Positions 30,739 through 41,028 of a stretch of DNA of 64,000 nucleotides are shown here, one piece after another. The stretch's first letter is position 1, and each line of letters opens with the position of its first letter. The position numbers and the translations under genes are program-made. The DNA comes from Phytophthora colocasiae. Taxonomy: Eukaryota; Oomycota; Peronosporomycetes; Peronosporales; Peronosporaceae. The DNA is taken from contig JAGKQI010000083.1 in the NCBI GenBank assembly GCA_018806915.1, forward strand, positions 620,001-684,000, written 5' to 3'. Below the pieces are notes generated by a model that saw only the letters and a program-made list of their open reading frames with translations, did no database searches and was not told the DNA's origin.

Positions 30739-31546
30739 CAGGTTGGTCCCCGAGGTGGGCCAAAGCTGTGAACGGGCAGCCCAGCGACTGTTGGAAGAGG
30801 ATCGACGGGAACTTTAACCTGGATCTGGGTTAGACCCACGATCGTGCTTGAAGCCGCCTACGGAAATGACACTGACTGCGATGGAAGTGCCAATAGGAGA
30901 GACCGTATTGGGTGACGGCACGAGTCCCGCGAAGTGAGATCTATGCTGGACGTGCACTATGAGGAGACAGACGGAAGGCACGATGAGCCCGAAGCTCACT
31001 TGCAAATCGGACGGCTGGATAGCACCCCGAGAAACGACGAGTAAGGCGCACTTCGTAGACACGAAGTGGCGTCAAAGCAACCGAGTGGTTGTACGAGAGG
31101 AACGAAGGGCGGCGGTTTAAGGAGGAACTTGGTGTACAAGCGAGAGGAGGACTATCGGGTTTCCAAGCGGTGACGAACGTGGCAGCCAGTCGAGGGTCGA
31201 AGAAGACGACTCACCTGGTACGGCCGGGTAGCGTAAGTCGCGGGACTTGGAGGACGAGCAGTTAGTACTGTCGTGAGTGCAGGAGGACCAACGAGGACTG
31301 ACGCCTACGAAGGAACGGAGGAACGAAGGAACGAAGGAACGAAAGACGAAAGTAGAAGTCTATTAGGCTTTTAATATAAATAGGTGCGTTCGTGCTGCAG
31401 CATCGAACAAACCGGCGCGGTGAACCGAGCCAACAGGAGCGTGTGAAGTTGAAGTGTGCTCTTTAGCACCCGATCCTTGGATATTCCACCCGGCGCAGCA
31501 CCAGCTATTCGACCCACTGGTGGGCAGTGAGACGAAACCCATTACA
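30734..31546 (+). repeat. Gypsy 2 3' LTR
   Basis: Second copy of the 813-bp LTR. The integrase stop codon (TAA 30736-30738) lies inside its first five bases. Confidence 0.92.
31375..31382 (+). promoter_or_regulatory. TATA box of Gypsy 2 3' LTR, upstream of the effector
   Basis: TATAAATA, 222-229 bases before the effector ATG at 31604. Transcription from this LTR would run directly into the effector gene (inference). Confidence 0.55.
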
Positions 31547-31603
31547 ATGGTGAGCTCACCCCTGACCATCGAAGTCATTCCAGAATCTCCCCTCAACGGC
31601 ACA

Positions 31604-32278
31604 ATGCACAAATTAAGTGTTCTACTGCTATTTGCTGCGATGAGCGCTGCTTCCTCTATTGAGCACAATACAGCATTAAGAGTTGGAACGATTCCTAGCG
31701 CTGCTGGAGCTAACGAAAGGCAACTAACAAGTTCTGCGAGCAGAGAAGAACGTTTGGCGATGCCAGGACTGTCAATGATTACGGAGTTGACCTCAACCTT
31801 TAGCTCAACGGCTCAGAAGGCGAAACTTTGGCTCTGGCTGCAGATGCAAACGAACCCCAAGGAGGTTTTCAAGTCGCTGAATCTGAAACAGCTCAAGAAC
31901 ACGGGGACAAAACTGGAGAAGAGTCCGGAGCTTCTCGATTGGCTCCGGTACACGATGGCGTACAGAGAGATGCTTGGGAGTTCCAAATTCTACCGAGATG
32001 GTGAAATTTACTTGCGGTTGCTAAAGGTGGCACCAGAACGAGATCTAGCGACGTTTTTCCAGGCACTTTACAAGATTCCGGATTTGAAGGTGGTGGGCGA
32101 GAACTTGCAAACAGCCCAGTACAAATTGTGGCGTAGCATGGGTATGAATCCGAGCAACGTCGCCGATGCATTGGGAATTACGAAGCTTTTGGAGTCGGGC
32201 AAAGTAATGAGCGACCCGATATATATTGTTTATTTCGGATACACCAAGGTATGGCTAGGAAAACTACCTCTCAAGTGA
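31604..32278 (+). CDS. RxLR-dEER class WY-domain effector candidate, 224 aa
   Basis: Seen: a signal peptide MHKLSVLLLFAAMSAAS (residues 1-17), then RQLT at 39-42 and REER at 47-50. This is the RxLR-dEER arrangement with Thr in the last RxLR position. From about 75 on, helical WY-type modules follow: LWLWLQMQTNPKEVFKSL, LLDWLRYTMAY, TFFQALYKI, YKLWRSMGMNPSNVADAL. Known: such proteins are secreted by oomycetes and enter plant cells to suppress immunity. Start: ATG 31604 begins the signal peptide. An in-frame ATG at 31547, within the Gypsy 2 target duplication, would add 19 residues. The gene is intronless and single-exon, as usual. Its upstream region has been displaced by Gypsy 2. Confidence 0.85.
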   Translation: MHKLSVLLLFAAMSAASSIEHNTALRVGTIPSAAGANERQLTSSASREERLAMPGLSMITELTSTFSSTAQKAKLWLWLQMQTNPKEVFKSLNLKQLKNTGTKLEKSPELLDWLRYTMAYREMLGSSKFYRDGEIYLRLLKVAPERDLATFFQALYKIPDLKVVGENLQTAQYKLWRSMGMNPSNVADALGITKLLESGKVMSDPIYIVYFGYTKVWLGKLPLK

Positions 32279-32410
32279 AAATAGTCTCGTAAATTTTGCT
32301 TTTCCTACGATATTAAAACTTGTTCACAGTGTGATCATCCGAATCTATAGGTTAACCCCTCAAAGACTTACGATCTTGTGAAGATAATACAGGTATAACG
32401 ATCTCCTCTA

Positions 32411-32640
32411 GCTCTAAAGAATGCCAATCCACCCAAACGGATCGTTGATATTGACAAGGACGAGGTCGCTATTGAAGTGCCAGAACCAGTATTCGTACAC
32501 GTGTGGCTCAGAAGACGGAGCTACCGGTTCGTGCACGCAACTTCCGAATAAAACCGTGATATCGAACTCGACAACTTGAATTGTTGGACTTGGGTCAATT
32601 AAAGAAAATATCAAGTGGAGCACTGTTCTTTTTAGCTTTC
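32411..32640 (-). pseudogene. relic of the 3' end of a secreted-repeat gene copy
   Basis: Nucleotides 32460-32530 resemble 33795-33865, downstream of the neighbouring gene: shared gaagtgcc(a/g)gaaccagt and ggtcgc runs. In sense they read a Thr/Ser-rich TGSGTS stalk and a weakly hydrophobic end. Inferred to be a decayed paralogue end. Confidence 0.5.
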
Positions 32641-33274
32641 CCTGTGTTGAAATCTACTTAGCGTCAACGTTGGGCCCACTAATACAAGTAGAAGAATTGG
32701 ACATCATGAGAAAACTGTGCAAACGTAAGTCGTTGTATGACCACCGTCACCCTTCGCTCATCGGTTTATGTGTTGTGTGATATTTGACAAACATGTATCC
32801 CAGTGCCTTGTTTTGGCGCGGTCGTCACTGACTTGGCCATTGTTGCTTTTTCTGAGCCTCGTGACATTCAAAGGAGGAGCCAAAAAGTATTTCTTATGTT
32901 GTGGAAAGTTCAAACAGCTATTGTTTTTCATGAGGTTTGGAGACTTCGGAACGACGTTTACTTCCGTTAAACATTAGCTCAAACGCTAAATGCCGGCAAC
33001 CTGCAACATTCCTTCAAGAAGCACTGCCAATCTATCTACCATGACACGGTTGAACTTGATTGTGATCGATCTATTCTGGAGAAGCTAACCAGTAAACTGG
33101 GGATTGAATCAACGACGAATGTAATCCCTGAAAGGGCAAGTAACACCTGGATTCCGCAGGTTTAGTGTAGAAATCCGCTAACTAGTTAATCAACTCATTT
33201 CCCCCCTGATTTCCATTGTAGCATTACGTTAACTCTGCCAATAATTTGGTGGTGAAAGGATCTTAACGACTACC

Positions 33275-33427
33275 AATAACTACGATGACTCTAATTGCGC
33301 TCTCACGTCTTCAAAAGTTACTGTGATTGCCACTTGTAGCAAATCGACGGCAGCAGCTGAACTCTGTACGACAGGTTTTTCTACCGTTTAGATTGCCCCT
33401 GATTGTGCTAAGACATCGACTTGCATG
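33275..33427 (+). pseudogene. inverted relic of one repeat of the secreted cysteine-rich protein
   Basis: Plus-strand reading YDDSNCALTSSKVTVIATC...IAPDCAKTS, with one internal stop, parallels YDDAKCALTPSKISYTVTATC...IAPGCVKSTS in the intact gene on the opposite strand. It is therefore a decayed, inverted partial copy. Confidence 0.7.
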
Positions 33428-33887
33428 TCGATCCGTACTACTGCGGGGATGAAATTCACACTGAAGTTGTGCTCTTGAGACGACTTATTCTGCTACTTCA
33501 GGCTCTACTGACGTTGGGATTCAAAGCAATTATTCTTTTGGTTTTAACAGGTCTACATTGGTTTTACTACAGCAGTTAAAATCTGCTTACGCACGCATGA
33601 TTTACTACAGTACTGTACTAGTATTCGGCAAAATTGATGCACCACAATGGATTTATCATACCCTATCAAAAAAAATTCTTGGTCTTTTGCTAGTGTGGCC
33701 AAATGCAATTGATATTCCCAGCTCAAAGAATTGCAATTCCTCCTAATATCCCTCTAGTAATAACCATGAATCCAAGTTTTGATAGATGCAAGCACGTGGT
33801 CGCGCTCGAAGTGCCGGAACCAGTGCTCGTGACTGTTGTTGGCTCCGGAGTCGTACTCGGACCGGTTGTCGGAGCTGCTGTAGACCC

Positions 33888-36800
33888 TTATTCACCACCG
33901 ATAGTAGAAATAATACTAGTGGCGCTGTCACACACACCAGAAGCCAGATTTGTCGCACTAATTGCCAGTGGGGTTCCAGTTCCAGTACAAACCGCATCAT
34001 TATACGTTACCAAAGTTGCAGAGTCGGTATTAGCCGCACCAAGTGTTACCTTGAAGGACGTCGTCCCATCGAGATTCGGATGGCATACACCATCTCCAAC
34101 GTAAGCCACAATTCCCTGCCGCGTCTTGCAACTCTGCTGGTCGTAAAGTTCCGTAACAAGATGACGCGTTCTTTTGAATATTTCTGTAAGATATTTTGCA
34201 AAATCACCCGTGCAGCCTTGCTTCATGTACAGCCCGTTAGTTGCAGCAGTACATGTACTTTTGACTGAGCAAGCGGTTATTGGACTTGCAAATACCACTT
34301 GGACGGGCTTGGTGCAGTCTGCGTCAGAGTAGGTCACGGTCGCGGTAAGCTTGCTGACCATTCCGCCAATATACATCTTTTTAAAGTCGCTAGTAGTAGA
34401 TGAAGTACATGGAGATTCAATCCCATTTGAATAAACAGAAGTAGTAAATGTGCCACAGTCTGCGTTGGAATACATCATAATATTTGCAGTGTTGGTAGAG
34501 GGGTCCGAGTACGCCGTATAGCTTGAAGATTCCGCATTGTTGTGGCACTTGCCATCTGCCACATAAGCCGTGACACCAGTGAGTCCAGAACATCCTTGTG
34601 CGGAGTAGGATTCTACGACCACGTATGGAGTCAGGCCGAAAGCTTTATCGATATTGGAAATATAGCTTGTCGACTTAACACAGCCAGGAGCAATGTACAC
34701 GGTAGCCGAACCACTTTTTGTAGTTTTGCAGGCGTCAGCTGCCGTTGGTTTCGTACAGGTGGCAGTCACAGTATATGAAATCTTCGAAGGCGTGAGGGCA
34801 CATTTCGCGTCATCGTAAACAGAAGTAGTCGTTAGCATCCAGTCGCCACCCATGCAGTACTTAGAGCTTGCAACACAAGAGTTACCAAGTAAGGAAGCAC
34901 CAGTCACAGTAGTTGTTGTCCCTGTTGTTGTGCACCCCACCCCAGTGAAAAGTTTTAATGCCGTTCCACCAGTCACTTGTAACACCTTGAAGCTGTTCGA
35001 ACCATCAGCGTAACATGTTCCATCAGCAGCGTACGCTGCAATTGAGCTTCGTGTAGTACAAGTGGCATCCGTGTATATTTCCTTAATCAGATAAGGCATC
35101 GCACCGAAAGACCGATCCAAGTAGCTTTTGTACCCGATACTGGATGTGCAGTCTGAGAGAGAATTTCCAGAACAAGTCTGTGTAGTAACGGAGCATGTGC
35201 CTCCAGCCGTAACATCAGTCACTACCATCTTCGACGCTGTCCCGTTACTACAAGTAGAATTCGTGTAGGTTCCTACAACGTTCATTGGGGTGGACCAATT
35301 AGAACTGAGGATGACCCGCATTCTCGTTGCACTATTGCAGCCTGATGTCGTTGTCGTCACTTGGAACGTATTGGAATTTTCCAAAACACCACACGAAGAA
35401 TCGGTATATGTCGAGATCATCGCATTTAAACCAACAACTTTCGTAATAAAATACTTCGAACCAATTGAGTGACACTTTCCATCAGCAGCGTAAGCAGTGG
35501 CAGTCTCTAGTGTCATCCACGTGCAGGAAACCCCCGAAAAGTAGGATACCGTCACATACGGGGTGGTACCAAATGCAGTTGCAATTGCAGTCTCGTAATT
35601 ATAGTTGTTCACACAGATTTCCCCTTTGCCGTCGACACACGTGCTATCATTGATACACGTTCCAGAAGAAATAGAGATAGATCCCAGCGTCTTAGTACAA
35701 TTGCCATCGTCATAAGCAGTCGTGGCTTTCAGTGTCACACCTGAAGGCTTTTGAGCAATGGAAGTTGCTTTATACTGAGTTGCGATAGCCAAACCGTCAC
35801 ATCCCGAGTTTGTGTTTAGAACGGTTTTCGTCACCTTGGTAGTTGCTGTGGCTGTATCGACAGTCGTGCACAAATAATCACCACTATTGACATACGTCGT
35901 GATCAGCATGGTCTGCTTATCTGTACTGGTGGTTACCCTGAAGCGCTTTCCATCGTTTGTTCGGTGGCATCTTCCATCAGCAGCAAAAGCTCTGACTGCC
36001 GTAAGTGTCGCTGCAGTACACACTTTTCCCGAGAATTTCGATACTGTTAGATACGGGATATTACCAAACGCGGCTGCAATATTCGCCTCATAGTTGTAGT
36101 TCGTCAAGCACTCAGTTCTGTGCCCTCCATTGCAGATTGAAGCAGTGCACGATGATGTGGGGCTCATTTCGATGTATCCCACCATTTTGGTACAATCGTT
36201 TCCGTCGAAGACACCTGCGGTAAAGTAAGAAAAAACAGGCCACTTCGCGCTAACTTCGTACCGACGATAACTCTGTGATTCACTGATGCAGCCTGAATTT
36301 ACTTTCTCAGGAGTAACCTGGAAATACGACGCGGAATCCAGATTCGCGCACACAGCATCGAGGAAAATCTGAATGTCCGTATTCCAACCTGGAGTAAGGT
36401 TAGTGGTCACCCTGACAAACTTTGAGCCAACTGGATGACACTTGCCATCGGCAGCGTAAGCCTGGATCGTCATCAGCGTCGCAAGATTACACTCAGATCC
36501 TGAGAATGTCGATACCATATGGTTTTGTGCCAAATGCAGTAGCAACTTTACTTTTATACTCTTCACTTGAGGTACAGAATGTTCCTGCACCAGAGGCACA
36601 AGAATCACCTGCACAGGCCTCAGGCGTGATAGTAATCGAGCCCAACTCCCCAGCACAGTCATCGCTGTCGAACGCTGTGCTAGCTTTTAGCACCATGGAT
36701 GCGTTGGGCCAACCAGGGCTGATTTCAAAACGAGTAGCTCCGTTGCAGCCAGAGTTGGTAATTAGAGCTGATCTTGACACGATTAAATCGCTCGTGGTTT

Positions 36801-37257
36801 GATCAGGAGTTAGGCACACATCATCAGAGAACATCGAGATCAATGCAATATCACTGGCCGACGGGGCATCCGACCCCATTCCATAAATTTTCACTCTGAA
36901 ATATCCGCTAGTACTGGCAAGAGGGTGGCAGAGTCTATCAGCAGCGTAAGCCTTAAGTGTCGTCGGTGTCCCAGTACACGTACTCCCGGTATAAGTCGAA
37001 ATTGTAATATATGGAACTGAAAACACTGCGGCGATTTGTGTATTGTAGTTCCAATCCATTGCGCAGATTAGTCCTGCACCATTGGCGCAGGTAATATCAG
37101 AAGTACAAGATCCCGGAACAGCGGAAATCGAGCCAAGCACAGAACAGCCAGCGTCGTATGCAGTGACAGCATCCAATACCGCCGACACGCTTTGGAACAC
37201 TGCACTGGCGAGAAGTCCGATTACGACGCCATGGGCTTGAAGTGACACCATTCTCAA
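33888..37257 (-). pseudogene. secreted cysteine-rich protein with seven ~150-aa repeats, one frameshift
   Basis: A signal peptide (residues 1-26, VIGLLASAVFQSVSA) is followed by seven repeats. Each has an (A/V)FG..PY.TVS.FSG..C element, an AYAADGKCH element, an SGC element and a C..NY...IA.AFG end. The AYAADGKCH variants can be counted: AYAADRLCH, AYAADGKCH, AFAADGRCH, AYAADGKCH, AYAADGTCY, AYVADGKCH, AYVGDGVCH. The span is 3,370 nt, one more than a multiple of three, consistent with a single extra base near 36525 that splits the frame (37257-36493 and 36662-33888). After TAA 33888-33890 the same frame continues as a Thr/Ser/Pro stalk (TTPEPTTVTSTGSGTSS), so the original protein may have been longer (GPI-anchored or membrane-anchored). 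Family unknown to me; oomycete receptor-like kinase ectodomains can look similar (weak recollection). Confidence 0.72.
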
Positions 37258-37393
37258 TCAATGATGTCCTCTTCTTAGATCTCGGATTGAGCCAAAGGTC
37301 GGTGCCTGTGTTACGGATTAAGCACAACGTAGTTGCTTAACTTCCGTCGAAGTAGAATGCTACGTAAAAATGGAGTATGCATTATTATTTTGA

Positions 37394-38022
37394 CTATAGT
37401 ATTTTGCGGATTCGTGCTATATCATCGGTGACGTACAGAGCCCCACCTGGCGCCACATCGATACTTCTGGGCGATACAAATGTCGTCGTATTCCCATCAT
37501 CCGTTTCTGTAGTGCATACCCCAGCGTACGTTGTCACTGTATTCGAACTGAGAGCAAGTTTGCGGATGCAATTGTTACCTGAATCTGCAATGTACAGATC
37601 CCCATCCGATCCGACCGTCAGCGCCGTTGGATTTGCAAATTTCGCGCCCATGCCGATACCATTAGCAAACCCAGACGTGGTAGTTCCAGCCAGCACAGAC
37701 ATCTGGCCGGTTGATGTGAATTTCAGCACTCGGTGATTTTCCGCGATGTAAATATTATTGGAAGAGTCAATTGCTATGCCCACGGGACTATTCAGATTGC
37801 TAGTGCCAGTTGTAATTGTGCTCACCACTCCACTAGAAGAGATTTTCACCAAGGTATTGTCCCCCGTGACAGTCGTGAATACATTTCCGTTCGAATCGAC
37901 AGCAATTCCGAGGCCCATATCAGCTGTTCTAGTAAATGCTGGAATCGTTGAAACCACATCGTCCTTTATTTGTCTGATCACAAACTCCATGTTGTCATTC
38001 TTATCGCAAAAGTAAATGTTAT
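37394..38022 (-). pseudogene. NHL-repeat beta-propeller gene, 3' part (split by array)
   Basis: Reads IYFCDKNDNMEF and then four NHL-type blades: GIAVDSNGNVFTTV, GIAIDSSNNIYIAENHRVLKF, ALTVGSDGDLYIADSGNNCIRKL and SIDVAPGGALYVTDDIARIRKI, ending at 37394. Joined across the ttat target duplication to 63604, the frame is perfect (ASDDN|IYFC). Known: NHL blades form a propeller for protein or ligand binding. It is in tandem with the repeat gene starting 136 bp away. Confidence 0.85.
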
Positions 38023-39016
38023 TGTCGGCTACTTCTCTTAAACGCCGCTGTAATCCAACTAGAGGGAGCGTGTGGGTCACACGAGCAGGAGCTAGAAGTC
38101 GTCTGTCACCAGTAAAACTAGGTGGACCAACCGGTTGCTGAAATCCAGCAGAGACAGCTTAGGGAGGGGACATTAGCAGCAACTACCAACCTCGGGTAGG
38201 TTGACAGTCTGTCCTCACGCTTGCCCGAACATGTAACATGCAAATATACGTAAACTGAGACTCTCATGATACGTCTTCACCTTCCACGTTCCAGACTCAG
38301 TTCATACGGCCAAGACGCCATCAGTAGGCACCATGTAGCCACCCGGTCGCTAACCGAGATCCCAGCCCTCTACACAGACTCCTTCCATGATTGCCACCTC
38401 AGAACCCTGTGCCTCACCTCACTAATGACTCGATACGCCTCCGCCAGACCAGTACGTCGCAGAACGAAGCCACGTACGAAACCTCTGAATGCTGTTGGGT
38501 GAAGCCGACCCTTGGTCGCAGTACTCCACGCGTCGTGTTTAGCTGCTTAACTCTTCTCAACCGAGCAGAATCGCAACTGGGAGGTGTGGCGGCTGACCGC
38601 ACACCCAGAGCTCCCCTAGCTACCGTCGCCCGTCTAGACTACACCTAAACTAACTATACTGGTCGCCACCATCAGGATCTTCCTTCGGCGACGCTCTGCA
38701 AGCTTTCTCCGCCGTTCACTGTCTTCTATCTGCGTCGTTCGCCTTGGTCGTATACTTATCTCCATCGTAACTGCTCCGTGTCATCCCTCCTGTAGCGATC
38801 TTCTCATGTAGCCGTCGTCCTGCAACTTCAACGTCTCCGCCAATGTCTTGTGTCTGTAGCCCTGCTCGTCACCGTCCTGCACTCCGTTGATCCCGATTGA
38901 CTTGTCGTCCACTTTCAACTGTCTTCGTCGTCACCAGTGAGATCAATTGTCACTGCGACGCGGGATTCTTCTGACATTGCTTGTGTTCCAGGTGCGTGGA
39001 GCACTACCTGTCCACA
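38023..39016 (-). repeat. array LTR A
   Basis: Plus strand tgtcggctac...ctgtccaca. Left flank ttat is the target duplicate. Confidence 0.9.
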
Positions 39017-40125
39017 CGCCATCCCCCGCCAGAAGGTCGTCCTCGACCTTTCCTTCGTTGAGTAATTGCTCAAACTATTGTGCCGTAAGCTATGCTGCCA
39101 CCACTGGTCCTCCTGGCCGGTCTCGATACTCCACTTTGTGCTGTGTTTCATATCGCCCCGCCTTGTTTCGAACTTTCCGCTGTCCTTGTTCACGAACACT
39201 GCCTCCTGTGGCTTGTGCCATGATGACCTTGACTGATGTTGGCCACCGTGACTGTTCTCGCCCTCGTAAAGCTTGTGCCGTGCCGTCTCTGCGTCAGGTC
39301 TGTAGTTTCCAAGTCCACCATTTCCAATGGCACGATCGCTTGGTGTTTCTTTCACGTGGTGCCGTTTCTGACTGATGCTGTCAACGTCCGGTGCTGTTTT
39401 TCTTGGTCGTCGTAGCGCTTGGAACCCCGCGGTTTGTAGTTGTATCCACCGTTTTGGCTGCTGACGTTGCTTGCTGGTCACGTAAAGTACTCCGTCGCGC
39501 TGCTCGCGCTTCCCGTGCCTCTGTTGCTTCTCGCCGTTTCGTTTCTGATCGTCCAGCTTCGTCCGTTCTTGGCAACTCACTTCACCTTTGTTCCGCAGTA
39601 CGTTTCCGTCGCACCTGTACGTCTGGTGTCCGTGCTGTGCCAACCGTCTCGTACGTTTCAGGTAGCTTCCGGGTCAACGCTTCTCGGCTAGTGTCCGTAG
39701 CTCCACCGTCTGAGTTCTTGTTAGTCCTGTGGCTGAGTTTGTCGGTGCCGGTGCCTCAGTTATTCTTGGCCCCGTCGTTCCAGCAACGTCGCCACTGGTA
39801 ACCCGTGACCTCGCAGTAACATCCGGGTCTGTGATCACTGTAACCATAGTACGTGTTTTCAGGGTACTGTGACCGTTCATCGCGCTGCCTAAGCTGCCGC
39901 CGTTCCTTTGCCTGCGCTTTCAGTACACGTTTCTGGTACCGTCGTCACGAACGTGAAGCTTGTATTTGCGCATCCTGACCGAGTAAGCGTGTAACTCCTC
40001 CAGTGCTCAATCGATCAACCGCCGTTCCATTCGTGCCAGTAGCCGTCTTGCCCGACTTCTGTCGTCGCCGGCCTTGTATTCCGAGATCTCTGCTGTTTTG
40101 CTGCTTTATGTCGCATCGACCTCTC
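39017..40125 (-). pseudogene. array unit 1 3' region with integrase-tail remnant
   Basis: Low-complexity Thr/Arg text in shifted frames, then a copy of the tail seen more clearly in units 2 and 3 (VRNKAGRYETQHRVLYRD ... AQQFEQLLDEGKVEDDLL). It resembles the tail of the Gypsy 2 integrase ORF (RRNKAGQYVLEYLL ... AEYDQLFDSDKVVEDL). Confidence 0.55.
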
Positions 40126-41028
40126 TTACTGCTGTATCTGTGCTCGCTCCCAACGCCGTTCGACTTCCGCATGGGCGATATCTCGTCGTCGCTGTCCAGC
40201 TTTCAACTGGAACACCAATGCACGAGTGCTGTCTGTGATCTCCATCTCTTCGATGATCGGTTCTTCCATGGGCGTGGCTGGCGCGCCATCCCCAGTGAAA
40301 GACACCTTCGACATCCGTGTACGTTCAACCCTGACAACCTCTTTAGTCTCTTCGTCAGTACTGTAGATACAGCTCGCTGTCTGATCACTGTCTGTTGCCG
40401 CTGTAATCTCCATAGGCTCAGTTTCACTTGTCGTCGCCGTCAACAGTTCTTCAGCCGTCTCTGGAGCTTCCAAGTCTGTAGTCAAGGCTGGTGACACCTC
40501 TACTTGCGGCGTCGCCTCGCCATCCCCAGTCCTGAGTCCCCTGTCTTCTTCGAAGTGAACGCGTCGTCGCTTACGTCGTTCCTGTTCGTCGCTCTTCGCT
40601 GGGATATCCTCTACTGTGTCGATCGCTCTTTCCGTGCCGTCAGCTTCCAGGTTCCCATTCTTCTTACCCGTAACTGTGTTATCGACATCGTTTGATGCCG
40701 TACCGTCAACCCCTTCATTCTTACTGTCGGTCTCGGTCGTAAACACCACTTCTCTGTTTGTGTGCGTCTTCGGCCGATTCCTTCGTCTCTGTCTTCGTCT
40801 TTTCCGTCCAACCGTCGGAGTCTCGTCCTCCGGCTGCCGTGTTCTAGACGCCACCATTGAATCCTGCTGTACAGTGCCTTCTGTCTTCTGTTCTGATACC
40901 AGCCACCCTCGTCTTGGTTCGTCCGTGCCTCTCGCTCCCCGTTCTTGCCGTGCGTGATGTTGGGCCGGGGCCCTACATCGGCCCGTCGTTTTCCCATTTG
41001 CTGTTCGCATCCTGGTTTCCACCCTCAC
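40126..41028 (-). CDS. array unit 1 ORF downstream of gag, acidic, unknown
   Basis: A 300-codon frame overlapping the gag stop by four bases in the -1 frame; units 1 and 3 share this overlap. It encodes Arg-rich then acidic Thr/Glu-rich sequence (GRKRRRQRRRNRPKTHTNR, KVSFTGDGAPATPMEEP, RRRDIAHAEVERRWERAQ). No protease or RT motif. Probably the remains of the gag-pol spacer after loss of pol. Confidence 0.5.
   Translation of the reverse strand: MRVETRMRTANGKTTGRCRAPAQHHARQERGARGTDEPRRGWLVSEQKTEGTVQQDSMVASRTRQPEDETPTVGRKRRRQRRRNRPKTHTNREVVFTTETDSKNEGVDGTASNDVDNTVTGKKNGNLEADGTERAIDTVEDIPAKSDEQERRKRRRVHFEEDRGLRTGDGEATPQVEVSPALTTDLEAPETAEELLTATTSETEPMEITAATDSDQTASCIYSTDEETKEVVRVERTRMSKVSFTGDGAPATPMEEPIIEEMEITDSTRALVFQLKAGQRRRDIAHAEVERRWERAQIQQ

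Larger units (their letters stand above)
21877..31546 (+). mobile_element. Gypsy LTR retrotransposon 2, immediately 5' of an RxLR effector gene
   Basis: 9,670 bp with 813-bp LTRs (21877-22689, 30734-31546) and target duplication atgg at 21873-21876 and 31547-31550. Plus-strand order is gag, PR, RT, RNase H, IN. Several one-base frame changes and in-frame stops make this copy non-autonomous as assembled. Confidence 0.93.
32279..33887. other. degenerate region with relics of the secreted-repeat gene family
   Basis: No intact gene. Two fragments related to the neighbouring secreted repeat gene are described separately. An open stretch at about 32970-33170 (plus) encodes some 60 residues without a start and was not identified. 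Confidence 0.5.

Noticed and set aside
31454..31603. Longer effector frame starting in the LTR
   Set aside because: The first codons are not ATG and lie in LTR sequence; the signal peptide starts at 31604. Only the 31547 ATG is kept as a finding.
33703..34268. Val/Pro-rich plus-strand frames
   Set aside because: Antisense shadows of the Thr/Ser/Pro stalk and last repeat of the secreted gene.
38947..39375. Plus-strand frame beginning like a signal peptide (MSLRRGILLTLLVF), repeated in several units
   Set aside because: Antisense to the LTR and integrase-tail relic; repetition only reflects LTR copies.
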